27,996 bases of DNA from DASYRM01 sp036004405 (lineage in GTDB: Bacteria > Acidobacteriota > Vicinamibacteria > Vicinamibacterales > UBA2999): NCBI GenBank assembly GCA_036004405.1, contig DASYRM010000085.1, positions 1 to 27,996 of the forward strand. The letters run 5' to 3'. Made by a program: the position numbers and the translations under genes. Shown here in pieces: positions 21,296 to 27,996 of the stretch. The notes beneath the pieces were generated by a model, which was not told the DNA's origin, did no database searches, and saw only the letters and a list, made by a program, of their open reading frames with translations. Position 1 is the stretch's first letter; each line of letters begins with the position of its first letter.

Positions 21296-21609
21296 TGCCT
21301 CGAGATACCGACGACGATCTGGGATTCGTCGCCCTCAGCTCGCTGAAGAAGAAGCCTGCGGCCGCGGCCGATCCAGCCGCCGCGCTGGCCGAGCTGCGGC
21401 GCATCTACTTCAAGACGACGAAGCAGACCATCGACCACGACTTCGCGCACGCCATCGCGCTGCTCAAGACGATCGCCTCCGAGGAGGATCGTCAGAAGGC
21501 GTCGGTCTTCATGGAGGGGATCAACGAGCTCCGGAAGGAATGGACGCCGAAACAGAAACCGCCCGCGGCCGAGCGGCGCGCCCCGGCGCCGCGCCAGAAG
21601 AAGCGCTGA
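21295..21609 (+). CDS. Hypothetical protein, 104 aa
   Basis: A small charged protein I do not recognise. Residues 25-83 look like a folded helical core (AAALAELRRIYFKTTKQTID, HDFAHAIALLKTIASEEDRQ), and the C-terminus is a basic Pro/Lys/Arg tail (KQKPPAAERRAPAPRQKKR). There is no signal peptide or membrane segment. The GTG start at 21295 is the last base of an inverted repeat and has no good SD, so the start could be wrong; there is no later start that keeps the core. It is convergent with the HEAT-like gene across an 8-bp hairpin. The coding call rests on an open frame with high-GC codon habits and protein-like composition. Confidence 0.65.
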   Translation: MPRDTDDDLGFVALSSLKKKPAAAADPAAALAELRRIYFKTTKQTIDHDFAHAIALLKTIASEEDRQKASVFMEGINELRKEWTPKQKPPAAERRAPAPRQKKR

Positions 21610-21617
21610 GCGCCGCA

Positions 21618-21641
21618 GGGCGGTCTGAAGACCGCCCTCTA
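21618..21641 (-). repeat. GTAG-type palindrome, copy 3; shared terminator of convergent genes
   Basis: The arms GGGCGGTC (21618-21625) and GACCGCCC (21630-21637) surround TGAA. Read on the minus strand the element begins GTAG (21642-21639), whose TAG is the stop of the HEAT-like gene. It lies between two convergent genes and may stop both transcripts. Confidence 0.7.
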
Positions 21642-22391
21642 CTTGTCGTTGCCGGTGATCTTCCGGCGCGCCTGCCCCCGGAGCGCGTCGGGGACGTTGC
21701 GGTCGGTGGAGAGCAGCTTGAGGTCCTTCTCGCTCAGCCGCGCCATCAGGTTCATCGACAGCGCCACGGGCGTCTTGGGGTTCTTCACCACCGCAAGCAC
21801 GACCGAGTAGTTCTTGAGCCACGCCCGGTTGTGGGCGATGGTGCGGAGCACGTCTTCCGAGACGTTCTGCATCTTGGCGATGGCCGCCACTTCGGTGTCG
21901 TTCATCTTCGGGCTGCTCATCACGGCGGCCGTGACGATGCGATTCGGGTCGCGGATCAGGATGGCGCGCTCCTCGCGGTTGCCTTTCATCGCCAGCGCGA
22001 TGCGCTTGGCCACGTTCATGTTGGCGATGCGCTGCAGCGCGGACAGCTGCTCTTCCTCTGCCGGCGCTTCTTCAACTTCGGGACTCGCGTCGATGAGCGG
22101 CGCGTCGCCGGCGTCGGCCACGGCGGCAGGTTGGATGCCCTTCGCCGCGAACCGCTCCCTGGCTTCCGCCGACACGCCGGCGAGGTGGGCCGCCAGCTGC
22201 GCCGCCGGAATCTTCGCGATAGTCTGTTCGGCGGTCGCCGCAATCTCGGGATCGGGGTCTCCGCTGAGCATGACGAGCAGCTCGATCTGCTCCTCGGCGC
22301 GTGGGGCCACCACCGCCTGCGCGGCGAGCAGTTTCAGCTCGCGGTTCACTTCGCCGCGTTTGAAGGTATCCAGGAGCGGGCTGTTCGACAT
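21639..22391 (-). CDS. Alpha-helical HEAT-like repeat protein of unknown function
   Basis: A 250-residue, all-helical, cytoplasmic-looking protein. Residues 1-85 contain HEAT-like segments (LKLLAAQAVVAPRAEEQIEL, LVMLSGDPDPEIAATAEQTI). An acidic Ala/Glu linker (about 90-115) leads to a conserved-looking C-terminal half, including ANMNVAKRIALAMKGNREER, ILIRDPNRIVTAAVMSSPKM and LSMNLMARLSEKDLKLLSTD, also built of short helix pairs. I know no biochemical role for this architecture. ATG 22391 lies 3 nt after the thiE-like stop, so it is the last gene of the same minus-strand unit. Its stop codon lies in a GTAG palindrome. Confidence 0.75.
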   Translation of the reverse strand: MSNSPLLDTFKRGEVNRELKLLAAQAVVAPRAEEQIELLVMLSGDPDPEIAATAEQTIAKIPAAQLAAHLAGVSAEARERFAAKGIQPAAVADAGDAPLIDASPEVEEAPAEEEQLSALQRIANMNVAKRIALAMKGNREERAILIRDPNRIVTAAVMSSPKMNDTEVAAIAKMQNVSEDVLRTIAHNRAWLKNYSVVLAVVKNPKTPVALSMNLMARLSEKDLKLLSTDRNVPDALRGQARRKITGNDK

Positions 22392-22394
22392 GGG

Positions 22395-23036
22395 TCAGGG
22401 TCTCGACGCGGCCTTGGATGCCGACGTCACGGCCGCCATCGACTGCGCGAATGCGGCCTCCGAATCGGCCGCAAACATTCCAATCGCGGCGAACCCCGCG
22501 GCACCAGCCGCCGCCACCTCGCCGACGTTATCGGGCGTGACGCCGCCGACCGCTAGCACCGGAATCGTAACTGCCGCCGCGACCTCGACCAGCGCGGTCA
22601 CCCCCGACGCCGGGCGTCCCGGTTTCGAGAACGTCGGAAACACCGTCCCGAACAGGAGATAGTCGAGGCCGCCGGCCGCCGCCACCGCTACCGCCTCGTC
22701 GCGCGCGTGCACCGAGCGCCCGACCAGAAACCCCGGAGGGCACAGCGCCCGCACGGTCGGTGCCGGCATCGAATCGGCTCGCAGATGCACGCCGTGGGCG
22801 CCGGCAGCCAAGGCGACGTCAAGGCGGTCGTTCACCAGCACTCGAGCGCGCGACCCGCGCACCGCTTCGACACACCGGCGCACCAGCGCGGTCAAGGGGC
22901 CGCCGTCCAGATCGCGCTCGCGCACCTGCACCAGATGCACGCCTGCCCGAGCTGCCCATCTCACACGCTCGACGGCACCGTCTGCCCCGCCGGCGCCGCG
23001 CGCGCGGTCGGTGATCAGGCAGACGACCGGCGTCAT
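22395..23036 (-). CDS. Thiamine-phosphate synthase-like TIM barrel (ThiE/TenI family)
   Basis: A 213-residue ThiE/TenI-type barrel. Seen: CLITDR at the N-terminus, VHLVQVRERDL (34-43), RVLVNDRLDVALAAGAHGVH (65-84), GRSVHARDEA, DYLLFGTVFPTFSKPG and the phosphate-binding IPVLAVGGVTPDN (158-170). ThiE couples HMP-PP with thiazole phosphate; TenI is a thiazole tautomerase. The usual Lys of the QxRxK pyrophosphate motif is Arg41 here and the MPAPTVR segment is TenI-like, so either role is possible. No other thiamine gene and no TPP-riboswitch-like leader is nearby. ATG 23036 overlaps the upstream stop as ATGA; longer starts lie inside that gene. Confidence 0.85.
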   Translation of the reverse strand: MTPVVCLITDRARGAGGADGAVERVRWAARAGVHLVQVRERDLDGGPLTALVRRCVEAVRGSRARVLVNDRLDVALAAGAHGVHLRADSMPAPTVRALCPPGFLVGRSVHARDEAVAVAAAGGLDYLLFGTVFPTFSKPGRPASGVTALVEVAAAVTIPVLAVGGVTPDNVGEVAAAGAAGFAAIGMFAADSEAAFAQSMAAVTSASKAASRP

Positions 23037-23302
23037 GAGGGTGGACCTGGGGGTGGAGCGGGGGGCGTCACCCTGGAGGACCCCGGGCGGCCGTCGAAGA
23101 GCTCCGCAATCACGCCGACGGCGGCCAGGACGTTGACGATCCCGAGCCCGGAGATGGCGCCGCGGACGTAGTTGCTCGTGAGGACCGCGTGGAGCGGCGG
23201 CCAGGCCTGCGAGAAGAAGTTGCGGTCCCAATACGAGGACCAGGGCACGACCAGGAGCACGAACCCGACTTCGAGAAAGAATGCCGCCAGGAGCAACGGC
23301 AT
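23033..23302 (-). CDS. Small membrane protein with two TM helices
   Basis: An 89-residue inner-membrane protein with hydrophobic helices at about residues 2-20 (PLLLAAFFLEVGFVLLVVP) and 47-67 (GAISGLGIVNVLAAVGVIAE), joined by an aromatic loop (WSSYWDRNFFSQAW), and ending in a Pro-rich tail. I do not recognise a family. ATG 23302 overlaps the TPR stop as TGATG (GTG 23305 is an alternative), and its own stop overlaps the thiE-like start, so it is coupled on both sides. The longer open frame upstream is the shadow of the TPR gene. Confidence 0.75.
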   Translation of the reverse strand: MPLLLAAFFLEVGFVLLVVPWSSYWDRNFFSQAWPPLHAVLTSNYVRGAISGLGIVNVLAAVGVIAELFDGRPGSSRVTPPAPPPGPPS

Positions 23303-24951
23303 CACGTGGCGCCGCCCTCCCCGAGCGCGCGGCGCAGGGCCGCCATGCGCTCCGGCACGTCCCGGAAGGACGCCGCGTCGAAGTCGAGATCGGCGAACAC
23401 GTCGAGGGCCCGCGTGCGCTCGCCGACGCGCTCGAGAGCGTCCGCGAATTCGTACATGACGTCGAGACGCTGCTCGCGTGCGGTCGTCGCGGCGTGCGTG
23501 GCCCGCTCGAGCCATTCGATGCCGTCGCGCACCCGGCCGAGCCGCAGCAGCAGGCGTCCGAGTTGTGCCGACGCCTGGAACTGCAGCGTGGGATTCTGCG
23601 CGGCGGTCGTCAGCGCGGCGATGATCTCCAGATCAGCCTGGCTGGCCGCGACCGCGGGCGCAGCCTCCACAGCGGGCTCGGGTTCCGGCTCCGGCTCCGG
23701 CTTTGGTTCGGGCTCCGGTTCGGGTTCGATAAAGACGGCGTCCTCGGAGGACGCCTGCACGACTTCGATTTCCGCGTCTTCCTCGCCGGTCTCGCCAAGC
23801 AGCGCCGACCACTCGGACTCGCTCGAGCCTGCGGAAGGCGCGCTCTCGGCCGGGATCGCCACCACGGGTTCCAGCTCCGGTTCCGACACGAACTCCGCGA
23901 TGGGTTCGGGCTCCGGCTCGGGTTCGGGTTCGGGCTCCGGTTCGGGTTCGGGCTCCGGTTCGGGCTGGGGCTCCACTGCCGGCGCCGCTTCGACATCCGC
24001 CAGCGTCTCGTCCGCGCCCGAACCGAACGCCGCCGGCACGTCCAACGGTTCATCGATATCGACGGCAATGAAGTCGTCGGGGGTCGCCTCCGCGGGCGGC
24101 GCGGGGTCCTCGTTCTTGGTGAGCGGCGCCAGCATCGCCTCGGCTTCGACACGCCGGTCGGGTGCCACCGTCATGACGTGTTCGAGCGCCCGTCGTGCGT
24201 CGTCGTCGCGCCCGTCGGTCAGCGCCTGCTCCGCGAGCGCCAGCAGCAGGTCCGGATGATCGCCGGCGGTTTCGAACGACAGGAACGCATGGGCGCGTTC
24301 GATCTGGCCGGTGGCGGCGCAGGCCTCGGCGACGCGCCGGCGCAGCGCGGCATCGCCGGGATCGACGCTCGACGCCTGCATCAGCACGTCCACCGCCTCG
24401 CGAGGGCGGCCAGCCCGTTCGAGCGCATCCGCCGCGTCGAGCCACAGGCGGGCCGTCTGCTCGGGCGTGAAATGGTTCGCCGAGGCCTTGGCCGCCGCCA
24501 TCTTGGCCTCGGCGGTCGCGGTCGGGAAGCTCCCCAGACGCACCAGGCACTCCGCGACGCCAGCTTCGTTGTTCTGTTCGCGCCGCCGCTGCAGCAGGCG
24601 GTTCAAGTACAGCGTGGCGTCGGCGAACAGCTCCTGCTCGACCGCAATATGCGCGAGCTGCGACAGCGCGTGGTCGCTCGCCGGATCCACCTTGAGCGCC
24701 TTCTTGTAGAACGCCACGGCCTTGGGCACGAAGCCCGAATCGCGGTGGTTGTCGCCGATCCGGACGAACTGCGCCACCGCCGCGGGGCGGTTGCCGGTCT
24801 TGGCGTAGAGATCGCCGAGCGCGTTGGCGGCGCCGACGTCGCCGGGCTGGTCGTCAACCAGGCGCAGGTACTCCTCGATCGCGAGGTCGATCTTGCCCTC
24901 GCGAACGAGTTCCTCGGCTTTCCTGACGGCCGATCCTCGATCTACGGCCAC
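23302..24951 (-). CDS. TPR protein with Glu-Pro repeat linkers
   Basis: A 549-residue protein. Residues 8-270 are TPR helices (KAEELVREGKIDLAIEEYLR, AANALGDLYAKTGNRPAAVA, AVAFYKKALKVDPASDHALS). Two Glu-Pro linkers follow, the first with 11 or more EP dipeptides in a row (about 320-350), the second shorter (about 409-427). They flank an acidic segment, SESEWSALLGETGEEDAEIE. A second TPR-like block, QASAQLGRLLLRLGRVRDGI, runs to the C-terminus. Poly-EP stretches form stiff extended rods, so the two TPR modules are probably held apart. There is no signal peptide. GTG 24951 is the start; an SD is not obvious. In several phyla similar proteins are scaffolds in motility or secretion, but nothing here fixes a role. 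Confidence 0.82.
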   Translation of the reverse strand: MAVDRGSAVRKAEELVREGKIDLAIEEYLRLVDDQPGDVGAANALGDLYAKTGNRPAAVAQFVRIGDNHRDSGFVPKAVAFYKKALKVDPASDHALSQLAHIAVEQELFADATLYLNRLLQRRREQNNEAGVAECLVRLGSFPTATAEAKMAAAKASANHFTPEQTARLWLDAADALERAGRPREAVDVLMQASSVDPGDAALRRRVAEACAATGQIERAHAFLSFETAGDHPDLLLALAEQALTDGRDDDARRALEHVMTVAPDRRVEAEAMLAPLTKNEDPAPPAEATPDDFIAVDIDEPLDVPAAFGSGADETLADVEAAPAVEPQPEPEPEPEPEPEPEPEPEPEPIAEFVSEPELEPVVAIPAESAPSAGSSESEWSALLGETGEEDAEIEVVQASSEDAVFIEPEPEPEPKPEPEPEPEPAVEAAPAVAASQADLEIIAALTTAAQNPTLQFQASAQLGRLLLRLGRVRDGIEWLERATHAATTAREQRLDVMYEFADALERVGERTRALDVFADLDFDAASFRDVPERMAALRRALGEGGAT

Positions 24952-25008
24952 GCTGCGGGGGAGCAGGGAATGAAGCGACGCATCGTGCGAGTCATTCGGT
25001 CGTGAAAG

Positions 25009-25632
25009 TCACTCCATCGTATCAAACAGCGTCGCGGGCTTGAACGACCGCCGGTGCAGCGGCGAATAGCCATGGAGGGCCACGGCCGCAAGGTGCTCCG
25101 CCGTTGCATAGCCCTTGTGGCGGTCGTAGCCGTAGCGGGGATCGGCCTCGTGGTGCCGCTGCATCTCCCGATCGCGCGTGACCTTGGCGACAATCGACGC
25201 GGCGGCCACCGCACTCACCTTGCGGTCCGCCTTCGCCACGCCAACCTGCGCCATCAGCAGATCGGGAATCCGAAAGGCATCCACCACCACCATGTCGGGC
25301 AGCGGCACCAGCATGCCGACGGCCTGGCGCATCGCGTCGAGCGAGGCGCGGTGGATGTTGATGCGGTCGATTTCGCTCGGGGGCGACGACGCGACGGCCC
25401 AGGCCAGGGCCTTGCGGGTGATGACCTCGTAGAGCCGCTCACGCTCGAGCAGCGTCGTCATCTTGGAGTCGAAGAGCCCGGGGATGTGCCGGCCGGGGTC
25501 GAGAATGACGGCCCCGGCCACGACGGGACCGGCCAGGCAGCCCCGGCCGACCTCGTCGCAACCGGCGACGAGATGGAAGCCCCATCGCCGCAGGGCGTTT
25601 TCGAGGCTCCTCGTCGCGCGAACCTTGACCAT
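25009..25632 (-). CDS. rnhB: Ribonuclease HII
   Basis: RNase HII (207 aa), which nicks 5' of ribonucleotides embedded in DNA and so initiates ribonucleotide excision repair. Seen: AGCDEVGRGCLAGPVVAGAV (metal ligands D26, E27), the FDSKMTTLLERERLYE helix (a variation of DSKKLT), MVVVDAFRIP (D118), KADRKVSAVAAASIVAKVTR (D136) and YGYDRHKGYATAEH with the conserved tyrosine that recognises the RNA-DNA junction. ATG 25632 follows the rplS stop by 6 nt. It closes the ffh-to-rplS operon, a common arrangement (rplS-rnhB). Confidence 0.95.
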   Translation of the reverse strand: MVKVRATRSLENALRRWGFHLVAGCDEVGRGCLAGPVVAGAVILDPGRHIPGLFDSKMTTLLERERLYEVITRKALAWAVASSPPSEIDRINIHRASLDAMRQAVGMLVPLPDMVVVDAFRIPDLLMAQVGVAKADRKVSAVAAASIVAKVTRDREMQRHHEADPRYGYDRHKGYATAEHLAAVALHGYSPLHRRSFKPATLFDTME

Positions 25633-25638
25633 CGAGCC

Positions 25639-25983
25639 TCAGGTCCGCTTGGTCTCCTTCATGCGCGCGGCCTTGCCCTTCAGATCGCGCAGGAAGTACA
25701 GCTTGGCGCGGCGCACGCGCGCCGACCGTATCACTTCCACCCTGGCGATCGTGGGCGAGTGCAGCGGGAAGATGCGCTCGACGCCCTGGCCGAACGACAC
25801 CTTGCGCACCGTGAACGAGGCGCGTACGCCGCCGCGGTGCAGCCCGATCACGATGCCCTCGAAGATCTGGATGCGCTCTTTGTCGCCCTCCCGCACCTTC
25901 ACGTGCACCTTCACCGTGTCGCCCGACTTCATCGCCGGCCGCTCGGTCATCTGGGCCTTTTCCACCGTCTCAATCGCGCTCAT
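25639..25983 (-). CDS. rplS: 50S ribosomal protein L19
   Basis: L19 (114 aa, normal length), a large-subunit protein at the 30S-50S interface that contributes to bridge B8. Seen: SGDTVKVHVKVREGDKERIQ, FEGIVIGLHRGGVRASFTVR, KVSFGQGVERIFPLHSP, and the C-terminal RRAKLYFLRDLKGKAAR. The ATG at 25983 overlaps the trmD stop as ATGA, giving translational coupling in the conserved trmD-rplS pair. The upstream extension is out of the trmD frame and is rejected. Confidence 0.97.
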   Translation of the reverse strand: MSAIETVEKAQMTERPAMKSGDTVKVHVKVREGDKERIQIFEGIVIGLHRGGVRASFTVRKVSFGQGVERIFPLHSPTIARVEVIRSARVRRAKLYFLRDLKGKAARMKETKRT

Positions 25984-26729
25984 TGCCGTCTCCTTCGCTC
26001 TTCGTCCATCGCCTCGCCGAGCAGATCCAGCTGCTCGCGGGTCAGGGCACCCTCGTCGATCAGGTCCGGGCGCCGATCCACCGTCCGCCGCAGCGCCTGC
26101 TTCATCCGCCACCGGCGTACTTCGGCGTGATGCCCCGAGAGCAGCACGTCCGGCACGCGCCGGCCCTCGAAATCCGCCGGTCGCGTGTAGTGCGGGTAGT
26201 CCAGGATGCCTTGCGCAAACGAATCCTGTTCCACCGATTCCATATCGCCCACGACGCCCGGCACCAGCCGGCTCACCGCGTCGATCACGAGCAGCGCCGG
26301 CATCTCGCCGCCGCTCACCACGAAGTCGCCGATCGACAGCTCCTCCGTGGCCACCAGTTCCCGCACCCGCTCGTCGATCCCCTCGTAGCGCCCGCACAGC
26401 AGCACCACGTGGCCAAGGCCGCTCAACCGCCCCGCCTCGACCTGATCGAACCGCCGGCCCTGGGGCGACAACAGCACCACCGCCCCCGGCGTGCCCCGAT
26501 CCGCGCGAATCGTCTGGAGCGCGCGCACGAACGGCTCGACCTTCATCACCATGCCGGGCCCGCCACCATACGCGACGTCGTCCACCGTACGGTGCCGATC
26601 CGCGGTGAACGTCCGCAGGTCGTGCACCCGGACGTCCACGAGCCCCTTCTCGATCCCGCGCCCGACCACTCCCTCCGCGAGACCGGCGTCGATCATCCGC
26701 GGAAAGATCGTGACGACGTCGAACTTCAT
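25980..26729 (-). CDS. trmD: tRNA (guanine-N1)-methyltransferase
   Basis: TrmD (249 aa) methylates G37 next to the anticodon, using S-adenosylmethionine bound in a trefoil knot, and prevents +1 frameshifting. Seen: MKFDVVTIFPRMIDAG at the N-terminus, DDVAYGGGPGMVMKVEP, VVLLSPQGRRFDQ, the knot loops VLLCGRYEGIDERV and SIGDFVVSGGEMPALLVIDA, and YTRPADFEGRRVPDVLLSGH (catalytic Asp region). ATG 26729 is chosen because MKFDVVTIFP is canonical; a GTG at 26741 would add four residues. It lies 21 nt after rimM and overlaps rplS by 4 nt. Confidence 0.97.
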   Translation of the reverse strand: MKFDVVTIFPRMIDAGLAEGVVGRGIEKGLVDVRVHDLRTFTADRHRTVDDVAYGGGPGMVMKVEPFVRALQTIRADRGTPGAVVLLSPQGRRFDQVEAGRLSGLGHVVLLCGRYEGIDERVRELVATEELSIGDFVVSGGEMPALLVIDAVSRLVPGVVGDMESVEQDSFAQGILDYPHYTRPADFEGRRVPDVLLSGHHAEVRRWRMKQALRRTVDRRPDLIDEGALTREQLDLLGEAMDEERRRRQ

Positions 26730-26750
26730 GTCTGGAGCCACCCTCCGCCG

Positions 26751-27341
26751 CTACCTTCGCGTTCGGCTCCGGCTGGCTCCTGACAGTATCTTCTTGCCGC
26801 GCTTCGCGCGGCGGGTGTCGTTCAGCTCCAGCAGCCCTTCGGGCAACCGCACGCGAATCAGCCGCGCGTCGACGTCGATGCCGACGCAAATCTCCTGGAC
26901 GAGCGGCACCAGCACCTCGCCCCGTGCTCCCTCAACCGCCAGCACCGCCGCGCCGGCGCCGCCGTCGATCCGGCTCACGTCACCGATCGTTTCACCCTCG
27001 GCCGTCTCCACCCGGCACCCCACCAGCTGGTGCAGGTAGTAGCTGCCTTCGGGCAGCGGCAGCAGATCCGATTCCGGGACCCGCAGTTCCGCGCCCGTCA
27101 ATCCCGCGGCGGCCTCGACGCTCGCGTACCCGTCGAAGGCGAGTATCGGCCGCCGTCCCTCTACCCGCGCCTCCACGACCCTCAGCAGCTGCTCGCGGCC
27201 GTCCACCCGGGTCCAGACCTGGGCGCCGGCGTGAAAGCGCTCGGCGACGAAGTCGGTCTCCGCGTTCACCAGGACGTGGCCGCGAAGGCCGTGTGTCCGC
27301 GCGACGCGGCCTACCAGTACCATCGCCTCCCAGTCGGGCAC
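26751..27341 (-). CDS. rimM: 16S rRNA processing protein
   Basis: RimM (196 aa) assists 30S head assembly and binds S19. Seen: the N-terminal barrel LVGRVARTHGLRGHVLVNAE, LAFDGYASVEAAAGLTGAEL, and the C-terminal PRC-barrel GSYYLHQLVGCRVETAEG, VPLVQEICVGIDVDARLIRV and LPEGLLEL. The basic tail (RRAKRGKKILSGASRSRTRR) is longer than usual. The start is GTG 27341 (PDWEAMVLVGR); ATG 27323, six codons later, is an alternative, with GGAGG very close to it. It sits between khpA and trmD, the standard order. Confidence 0.95.
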   Translation of the reverse strand: MPDWEAMVLVGRVARTHGLRGHVLVNAETDFVAERFHAGAQVWTRVDGREQLLRVVEARVEGRRPILAFDGYASVEAAAGLTGAELRVPESDLLPLPEGSYYLHQLVGCRVETAEGETIGDVSRIDGGAGAAVLAVEGARGEVLVPLVQEICVGIDVDARLIRVRLPEGLLELNDTRRAKRGKKILSGASRSRTRR

Positions 27342-27352
27342 GGCCCGCCCGG

Positions 27353-27610
27353 TCAGTCCCGGATGTCGAGCTGCGCGCGCGTGCCCTGCTGCTCAGCCGT
27401 CAACGAGACCAGCGTGCGCAGCGCGGCCGCCGTGCGGCCCTGGCGCCCGATGATCTTGCCCATGTCGCCCGGCGCCGTGGACAGCTCCACCACCGTCATG
27501 CCGCGTCGCTCCGACTCGGTGACGTGCACCTCGTCGGGCCGATCGACCAGCGCACGGGCCACCACTTCGACCACGGCGCGCATCGCGCTGCCCGCTGCCT
27601 CGGACGTCAC
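27353..27610 (-). CDS. khpA: KH-domain RNA-binding protein (KhpA/YlqC)
   Basis: An 85-residue single type II KH domain. The N-terminal helix VVEVVARALVDRPDEVHVTE is followed by the GxxG RNA-binding loop in GKIIGRQGRTAAALRTLV (about residues 46-63). KhpA binds RNA with KhpB and affects cell division and ribosome function in Firmicutes; its place between rpsP and rimM is conserved. GTG 27610 overlaps the rpsP stop as GTGA, the pattern used elsewhere in this window; ATG 27583 would give a 76-residue protein, which is also the usual length. Confidence 0.93.
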   Translation of the reverse strand: MTSEAAGSAMRAVVEVVARALVDRPDEVHVTESERRGMTVVELSTAPGDMGKIIGRQGRTAAALRTLVSLTAEQQGTRAQLDIRD

Positions 27611-27882
27611 TGCGCCGCCGGCGTCGGCACGACCGCCGACAGATCCTTCGTCAGGTGCTTGGCAATCAGCGTCCGCACCGAATCCGAGGGGCGCGCGCCC
27701 TTGCTCAACCAGTGCGCCAACCGCTCCTTGTTGATCTCGACCTGCGCCGGCTTCGAGCGCGGGCTGTAGGTCCCCAGGTTCTCGACGAAGCTGCTGTCGC
27801 GCGCCGAACGCGCCTCCTGCACCACCACGCGGAAGAACGGTTTCTTCGACGACCCCATCCGCCGCATCCGAATCGAAAGCAT
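27607..27882 (-). CDS. rpsP: 30S ribosomal protein S16
   Basis: S16 (91 aa) of the small-subunit body. Seen: MLSIRMRRMGSSKKPFFRVV at the N-terminus, ARSARDSSFVENLGTYSPRS, and VEINKERLAHWLSKGARPSD with SVRTLI. ATG 27882 has a strong AGGAG about 5 nt upstream. It lies 8 nt after ffh and overlaps khpA by 4 nt, the usual ffh-rpsP start of this operon. Confidence 0.97.
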   Translation of the reverse strand: MLSIRMRRMGSSKKPFFRVVVQEARSARDSSFVENLGTYSPRSKPAQVEINKERLAHWLSKGARPSDSVRTLIAKHLTKDLSAVVPTPAAQ

Positions 27883-27890
27883 CTGAACTC

Positions 27891-27996
27891 CTATCTCGCC
27901 TTGATGAGGCCCCACGGGCCTCCCTTCTTCTTCTTGCCCCCGGGCAGACCACCCTTGCGCATCTGCTGCTGCATCTCCTGCAGCTGCTGCTGCGAC
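27891..27996 (-). CDS. ffh: Signal recognition particle protein Ffh (C-terminal end)
   Basis: The last 34 codons of a minus-strand gene that continues beyond the window. The residues are a Gln/Met-rich helix (SQQQLQEMQQQMRKGG), a glycine-lysine stretch and the ending GPWGLIKAR, typical of the tail after the Ffh M domain, which binds signal peptides and 4.5S RNA. Position directly before rpsP supports the call. The TAG stop is at 27893-27891. The GTPase and most of the M domain are not visible. Confidence 0.85.
   Translation of the reverse strand, partial: SQQQLQEMQQQMRKGGLPGGKKKKGGPWGLIKAR

Noticed and set aside
23037..23120. TPP riboswitch upstream of the thiE-like gene
   Set aside because: The upstream sequence is the coding end of the overlapping membrane-protein gene, and no thi-box-like conserved segments are visible.
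21639..23302. Membrane/HEAT/ThiE-like cluster as a defence island
   Set aside because: No nuclease, ATPase, helicase or toxin motif in these proteins; the neighbouring PHP proteins are explained as PolX relatives.
23673..23980. Possible CRISPR or non-coding tandem array
   Set aside because: Units are 6 bp, degenerate at third positions and in frame with a coding sequence; there are no spacers.
23281..25005. 574-codon plus-strand frame with Gly-Ser/Leu-Arg-Phe-Gly repeats
   Set aside because: The repeats are the reverse complement of the Glu-Pro codons of the TPR protein; no start context and no recognisable domain.

Overview
This is a GC-rich (about 65-70% by eye) bacterial chromosome segment with densely packed housekeeping genes, many GTG/TTG starts and 1-8 nt gene overlaps. 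Protein styles (short EF-Ts, TPR-bearing secretin lipoprotein, D-type MurA, PolX paralogues, many TPR/HEAT proteins) and the intergenic palindromes fit an Acidobacteriota genome, probably Vicinamibacteria. That placement is inference from gene content and would need 16S or marker-gene phylogeny. There is no IS element, phage, integrase or CRISPR array.

Layout. (1) 1-5423, + strand: the ribosomal block rplM (3' end)-rpsI-rpsB-tsf and then pyrH-frr. The usual tsf-pyrH junction is split by a TPR gene and by an oppositely oriented gene for a small Tat-exported zinc-ribbon protein. (2) 5420-8413: pfkA (- strand), a tRNA-Ala(CGC), and a PHP-domain protein that looks like a PolX that lost its helix-hairpin-helix region and its polymerase catalytic aspartates. 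(3) 8462-10958: a LolA-like lipoprotein carrier overlapping a gene for a lipoprotein TPR-secretin. (4) 11002-18410, - strand: one tightly overlapping operon nagZ-ldcA-mpl-pxpBC-murB-murA. It combines muropeptide recycling (NagZ, LD-carboxypeptidase, Mpl), the first committed steps of UDP-MurNAc synthesis (MurA, MurB) and a fused 5-oxoprolinase subunit. MurA has Asp in place of the fosfomycin-target Cys. (5) 18431-21137, + strand: a GHMP sugar kinase and a complete PolX, divergent from the recycling operon across a 20-bp gap with a palindromic -10 box. (6) 21138-21294: a repeat-rich spacer. (7) 21295-24951: two uncharacterised proteins, a ThiE/TenI-like protein, a small membrane protein and a TPR protein with Glu-Pro linkers. 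(8) 25009-27996, - strand: the conserved ffh-rpsP-khpA-rimM-trmD-rplS-rnhB operon.

The most notable points are: the palindromic -10 element placing two divergent GTG starts symmetrically, as expected for two leaderless mRNAs; the degenerate PolX paralogue in the same window as an intact one; the oxoprolinase fusion inside a murein-recycling operon; MurA Cys-to-Asp; and two families of intergenic palindromes, one of which supplies the TAG stop codon of three different genes. I did not find an unmistakably new multi-gene system; these are the leads.
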